DNA of 34,524 nt from Verrucomicrobiota bacterium (GTDB lineage: Bacteria; Verrucomicrobiota; Verrucomicrobiia; Opitutales; Opitutaceae): contig CAUJJL010000092.1 of NCBI GenBank assembly GCA_963205455.1, positions 1 to 34,524 on the forward strand, in the 5' to 3' direction. This document shows positions 32,145 through 34,524 of this stretch, one piece after another (the stretch's first letter is position 1; each line of letters opens with the position of its first letter). The position numbers were made by a program, and so were the translations under genes. The notes under the pieces were generated by a model, which worked only from the letters and a program-made list of their open reading frames with translations, ran no database searches and was not told the DNA's origin.

Positions 32145-32599
32145 GAGGGTTTCTGGGAGGACTTCAGAGGGGCAAGCATCTGAATCTGTCCTGGAGTGAC
32201 GCCGATCAGGAACTTGCTGCCTTCGTAATCGGCCACGACAAGGTACTGTCGGTTTCCAAGCGAACGCGTTTCCTCAATCTGAATCTTTCGATCACCCTTT
32301 GCGCTCCCAAGCGGACCAGCGGCTCGACGTTTGACCAGAAACCATGCGCCCGCGCTTCCGAGCAGCAGAGCTGCAATCAGCACGCCCCAGGAGCGACCGC
32401 TTCGATGGTCAGCGGGAAGCGGCGAAACCGGATCCTCCGACGAACCTTGCGGAAAGATCACTGTCTCCGGTGCACGGGCAGGGACCGGAGCTTCCGGCGC
32501 CTCCGCCCTCATCAGCTGCGCCGTCTCCAAAACGGCGCAGCCGACTACCACTATCAGCCAGCGGGTGACGCTGGTAAAGGGATGGGAGGAAAACCTCAT
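32141..32599 (-). CDS. fliO: FliO-like export gate assembly protein
   Basis: The product has 152 residues. It has an N-terminal hydrophobic segment (WLIVVVGCAVLETAQLM), a Pro/Glu-rich periplasmic stretch, a membrane helix (WGVLIAALLLGSAGAWFLV) and the short cytoplasmic domain IQIEETRSLGNRQYLVVADY with FLIGVTPGQIQML, which is the FliO pattern. FliO helps FliP form stable rings. The assignment depends partly on its place before fliP. A strong GGAAGGAG ribosome-binding site lies three bases before the ATG. Confidence 0.88.
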   Translation of the reverse strand: MRFSSHPFTSVTRWLIVVVGCAVLETAQLMRAEAPEAPVPARAPETVIFPQGSSEDPVSPLPADHRSGRSWGVLIAALLLGSAGAWFLVKRRAAGPLGSAKGDRKIQIEETRSLGNRQYLVVADYEGSKFLIGVTPGQIQMLAPLKSSQKPS

Positions 32600-32614
32600 G
32601 CGCTCCTTCCGCTA

Positions 32615-32630
32615 AGCGAAATGCATGCCA
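32615..32630 (-). promoter_or_regulatory. sigma-54-like promoter of fliOPQR
   Basis: On the minus strand this reads TGGCATGCATTTCGCT: GG-N10-GC with TGGCA at -24 and TCGC at -12, two mismatches from consensus. The -12 C is 17 bases before the fliO ATG. A start 12 bases downstream would remove the GGAAGGAG ribosome-binding site, which is a point against it. Confidence 0.5.
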
Positions 32631-32670
32631 GCGCTATCAATATAGTCATAATAACATGATCTACAGCATA

Positions 32671-32680
32671 TTAAACGATT
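32671..32680. promoter_or_regulatory. candidate activator site of fliO (TTAAACGATT)
   Basis: This site starts exactly 41 bases beyond the fliO -24 element and differs by one base from TTAAACAATT at the same distance from the flhF promoter. Confidence 0.4.
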
Positions 32681-32765
32681 CCTCCACTCATGGATAACCC
32701 GCTCTCCCCTACCCTAGGACAGCGCCCCCAGGTGCTCGCGGCAGGATTTGCCGAGAAGGGGTGGC

Positions 32766-33062
32766 CTACAACGCGGCGGCTGCCCACGCGGGCAATGCCA
32801 AGGGACGTCCCTCAACCAGATTCTTCAGGAGCGCCTGGGCCCATGCGCGGCTGCAGGTGCATTCCACGACGCGCAGGATCCGCTTTGATCCATCGACCTC
32901 GATCACATAACTCCCCACGGCGATCGCGATGGGCGAACTCTCGCCATGGAGAAGACAGACGCCCTCGATGGACCTTGCCTTGGAGTTGATTCGCAGTTCG
33001 GTCAGCTTGCCGTATGGGGCGAGGAGCGAATTCAGGTACATCTGCACCCCGCGGCTCGCCAT
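32766..33062 (-). CDS. unknown small protein between fliN and fliO
   Basis: The ATG at 33062 (MASRGVQMYLNSLLAPYGKL) gives 98 residues; ATG 33086 would add eight. The protein alternates strands and short helices: ELRINSKARSIEGVCLLHGE, then PIAIAVGSYVIEVDGSKRIL and VECTCSRAWAQALLKNLVEG. It lacks a signal peptide or membrane helix, so it is probably cytoplasmic. I do not recognise the family. It is separated from fliN by about 200 bases and from fliO by about 170, the latter gap holding the fliO promoter. Codon use and composition look like the flagellar neighbours, so it may be a lineage-specific motility protein. Confidence 0.6.
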   Translation of the reverse strand: MASRGVQMYLNSLLAPYGKLTELRINSKARSIEGVCLLHGESSPIAIAVGSYVIEVDGSKRILRVVECTCSRAWAQALLKNLVEGRPLALPAWAAAAL

Positions 33063-33258
33063 GGTATCTTTCGCTTCTGAAAACATGTTCGAACGTCGAT
33101 CGACATCCACAGAAGCCGCGGCATCTTCGCGACGCAAGCGCGCGGACGCACTGTTCCAGGTTCACCAACCATCCCGGATATCCGCCCGCCACAAAGCCAG
33201 CCAAACAGCGACGTTTCTCCTCTGAACGCTTCGGGAAGCGACGATGAGAATCTGCGAC

Positions 33259-33504
33259 TTATCTTCCGCCTACCAGCTCCGTGATCTTGATGCCAAAGCT
33301 GTCCTCCACCACAACGACCTCACCATACGCCACGAGCTTGTCGTTGACGAAGAGTCCCACCGGATCGCTGGCCTGCTGGTTCAACTGGATGACGGTGCCA
33401 GGGGCGAGTTCGAGCACCTCGCGCATGGGGAGGTGGCAGGAGCCGAGTTGGACGGTGACCTTTACTTTGACGTCGAGCACGACGTCGAGTGTTTTATCTT
33501 CCAT
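33259..33504 (-). CDS. fliN: flagellar switch protein FliN
   Basis: The ATG at 33504 (MEDKTLDVVLDVKVKVTVQL) gives 81 residues and overlaps the fliM end by 11 bases; a start at 33525 would add a non-conserved leader. The SpoA-type domain is complete: LDVKVKVTVQLGSCHLPMRE, then LELAPGTVIQLNQQASDPVG and LVAYGEVVVVEDSFGIKITE. FliN forms the lower ring of the C-ring with FliM and FliG. The N-terminal extension of enteric FliN (137 residues) is absent, as in many short FliN proteins. Confidence 0.95.
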   Translation of the reverse strand: MEDKTLDVVLDVKVKVTVQLGSCHLPMREVLELAPGTVIQLNQQASDPVGLFVNDKLVAYGEVVVVEDSFGIKITELVGGR

Positions 33505-34414
33505 GGTGCTTGGAATCGGGAGCATGCTCCGGCGAAATTTTCTGGGTGAGCTTCACGACAACCGTTTCACCGTCGAGTCCAACGGTGCCGGCAAATTTGG
33601 ATGAGCCATTGAGTTTGACGGTCGTGCGATCGACGATGTCCGGCGGCAGTTCGATGATGTCGCCCACCCGCAGCTCGGTGACCTCCCGGAGGGAAAGCTC
33701 AAAGGCATCCCACTCGGCTCGGACCGGAAGCGAAATGTGCTCATAAACGGGCTTCCATTCGGCCTTCTGCGCCTTGACGGCAGGCGCTCCCTCTTTCTGT
33801 CGACTGGCCTGCAAACTCCTCACCAAAGGTTCAATCGTGAAATAGGGAATGCCGATCTGAATCTGCTCGGAGCAGTCTCCGAAGGTGGCCTCCAGCGTGA
33901 GCGCCAGCACAACCGCGTCCTTTGTTGACGTCTGAAGATAGCGGCCGTTGCTCTCGTGTCCGATGACCGTGGGATGGAGCTCCTTCGCGTCCTTCCACTG
34001 GGAGCACCACTCCTCGAGGATCATGATGACGATGTCCTCCAGCAATGTGACCTCAATCTCCGTGAGAAAACGCTCGATCGATGCGGACTTGCCGGTACCA
34101 CCCAGCATCCGATCCACGAGCGCAAGCGCCAGGCGAGGATTGACATCGAGAATGCCGACTCCCGGCAAGGGGTCAGTCTTGAAAAGACAGATATGCGTCG
34201 GGCTCGGCAGGTTCTCCGTGAACTTTCCGTACGAAACGGTCGTGAGCTTTGCCATCTTCAGGCCAAACTCCATCCGAAGAAAAAGGGACAGCCGGGCTGA
34301 AATATAGCGAATGAAATCCTCGTGCAGCAGACGAAGACGCCGCATATCCGCCTCTGCAAGGACTACAGGATATCGAAAATCAGAGGTTTCAATCTTCGGA
34401 ATGTCCGCAGACAC
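33494..34414 (-). CDS. fliM: flagellar switch protein FliM, core without the CheY-binding N-terminus
   Basis: From the GTG at 34414 the product has 306 residues. It holds the FliM middle domain (starting IETSDFRYPVVLAEADMRRL, with the GIPYFTIEP-type signature near its end) and the C-terminal SpoA domain (ELRVGDIIELPPDIVDRTTV). The middle domain binds FliG, and the SpoA domain joins FliN. What is missing is the N-terminal CheY-P-binding peptide. The same frame carries it upstream, but a TGA at 34441-34439 separates the two parts. If translation begins at 34414 the motor could assemble but would be blind to CheY-P. No ribosome-binding site is obvious before 34414. Confidence 0.9.
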   Translation of the reverse strand: MSADIPKIETSDFRYPVVLAEADMRRLRLLHEDFIRYISARLSLFLRMEFGLKMAKLTTVSYGKFTENLPSPTHICLFKTDPLPGVGILDVNPRLALALVDRMLGGTGKSASIERFLTEIEVTLLEDIVIMILEEWCSQWKDAKELHPTVIGHESNGRYLQTSTKDAVVLALTLEATFGDCSEQIQIGIPYFTIEPLVRSLQASRQKEGAPAVKAQKAEWKPVYEHISLPVRAEWDAFELSLREVTELRVGDIIELPPDIVDRTTVKLNGSSKFAGTVGLDGETVVVKLTQKISPEHAPDSKHHGR

Positions 34415-34438
34415 AATGACCGCCGACAGAAGGCGACA

Positions 34439-34524
34439 TCAGGCTGCGCGAAACACGACCGGCTTCGGAGCCTCGGTCGAGGCCGCCAGCAAGCGGTCAA
34501 TGTCACCCTGATCCAGGACCTCGG
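34439..34524 (-). pseudogene. fliM: N-terminal segment of FliM, cut off by an in-frame TGA (5' end beyond window)
   Basis: The frame of fliM upstream of 34414 reads EVLDQGDIDRLLAASTEA and PKPVVFRAA and ends in TGA at 34441-34439. VLDQGDIDRLLAA matches the FliM N-terminal motif (VLSQDEIDALLxA) that binds phosphorylated CheY. Eight codons separate this stop from the GTG that opens the fliM core. An ATG overlaps the stop (TGATG), but its frame ends within 17 codons. The part beyond the window edge should carry the start codon. Confidence 0.8.

Noticed and set aside
31164..32183. Long plus-strand open frame opposite fliP
   Set aside because: It is antisense to conserved fliP and low-complexity (His, Arg and Glu rich), a shadow frame.
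32812..33204. Alternative minus-strand frame over the small gene between fliN and fliO
   Set aside because: It is Arg-rich with no secondary-structure pattern; the frame ending at 32766 is more protein-like.
29699..34441. TGA read as a sense codon, given two in-frame TGAs in vapC and fliM
   Set aside because: TGA is a normal terminator in many intact genes here, including ATGA overlaps at wzm/wzt, fliO/fliP and motB; recoding is not supported.
1..34524. CRISPR arrays, tRNA, rRNA, riboswitches
   Set aside because: I saw no regularly spaced repeats, no cloverleaf-like or rRNA segments and no known riboswitch motif. The repeats present are irregularly spaced hairpin units.

Overview
The window looks like a chromosomal segment of a GC-rich, motile Gram-negative bacterium. 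The best guess is the Verrucomicrobiota (Opitutaceae-like). That guess rests on recalled protein character, on P- and L-ring flagellar genes combined with a FliW-CsrA-flagellin trio, and on short dispersed GC-rich hairpin repeats. No database search was possible, so the taxonomy is inference.

Bases 1-8633 hold a cell-surface glycan locus. A rhamnosyltransferase-like GT2 gene runs leftward off the edge. Diverging from it is a plus-strand run: an ABC-2 permease and a Wzt-type ATPase (polysaccharide export), a SAM methyltransferase, a CDP-glycerol-transferase-like GT-B protein, a decayed GT2 remnant, a GT4 glycosyltransferase and a two-domain HAD protein. The stretch from about 2450 to 4800 is visibly AT-richer than the rest, as is common for exchanged glycan genes. 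An Rpn-family nuclease gene (8689-9654) with a hairpin abutting its TTG start separates this locus from the flagellar genes.

Bases 9774-34524 are almost entirely flagellar genes, all on the minus strand. In transcription order from the right edge: fliM (N-terminal motif split off by an in-frame TGA), fliN, a small unknown gene, fliOPQR, a degenerate vapBC-type toxin-antitoxin pair, flhB, flhA, a DUF6883/DUF4926 two-gene cassette, an aberrant flhF, a small membrane-protein gene where flhG often lies, fliA, motA, motB, a small Cys-rich gene, then flgF-flgG-flgA-flgH-flgI-flgJ-flgN-flgK-flgL-fliW-csrA-fliC. Basal body, hook, chemotaxis and flhG/flgM genes are not in the window.

The most interesting regulatory signal is a set of four sigma-54-like promoters (TGGCA..., GG-N10-GC). 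They precede flgF, flhF, flhB and fliO, and in each the -12 element lies 16-19 bases from the start codon. At three of the four, a TTA-N3-(A/G)ATT site (plus-strand sense) lies exactly 41 bases beyond the -24 end, as an activator site might. A sigma-28-like promoter precedes motA. This suggests a tiered RpoN then FliA flagellar hierarchy, with FliW/CsrA control of flagellin at the end. Other notable points are REP/BIME-like repeats, 54-base direct repeats flanking the DUF6883/DUF4926 cassette, and a nonsense codon in the VapC toxin gene.
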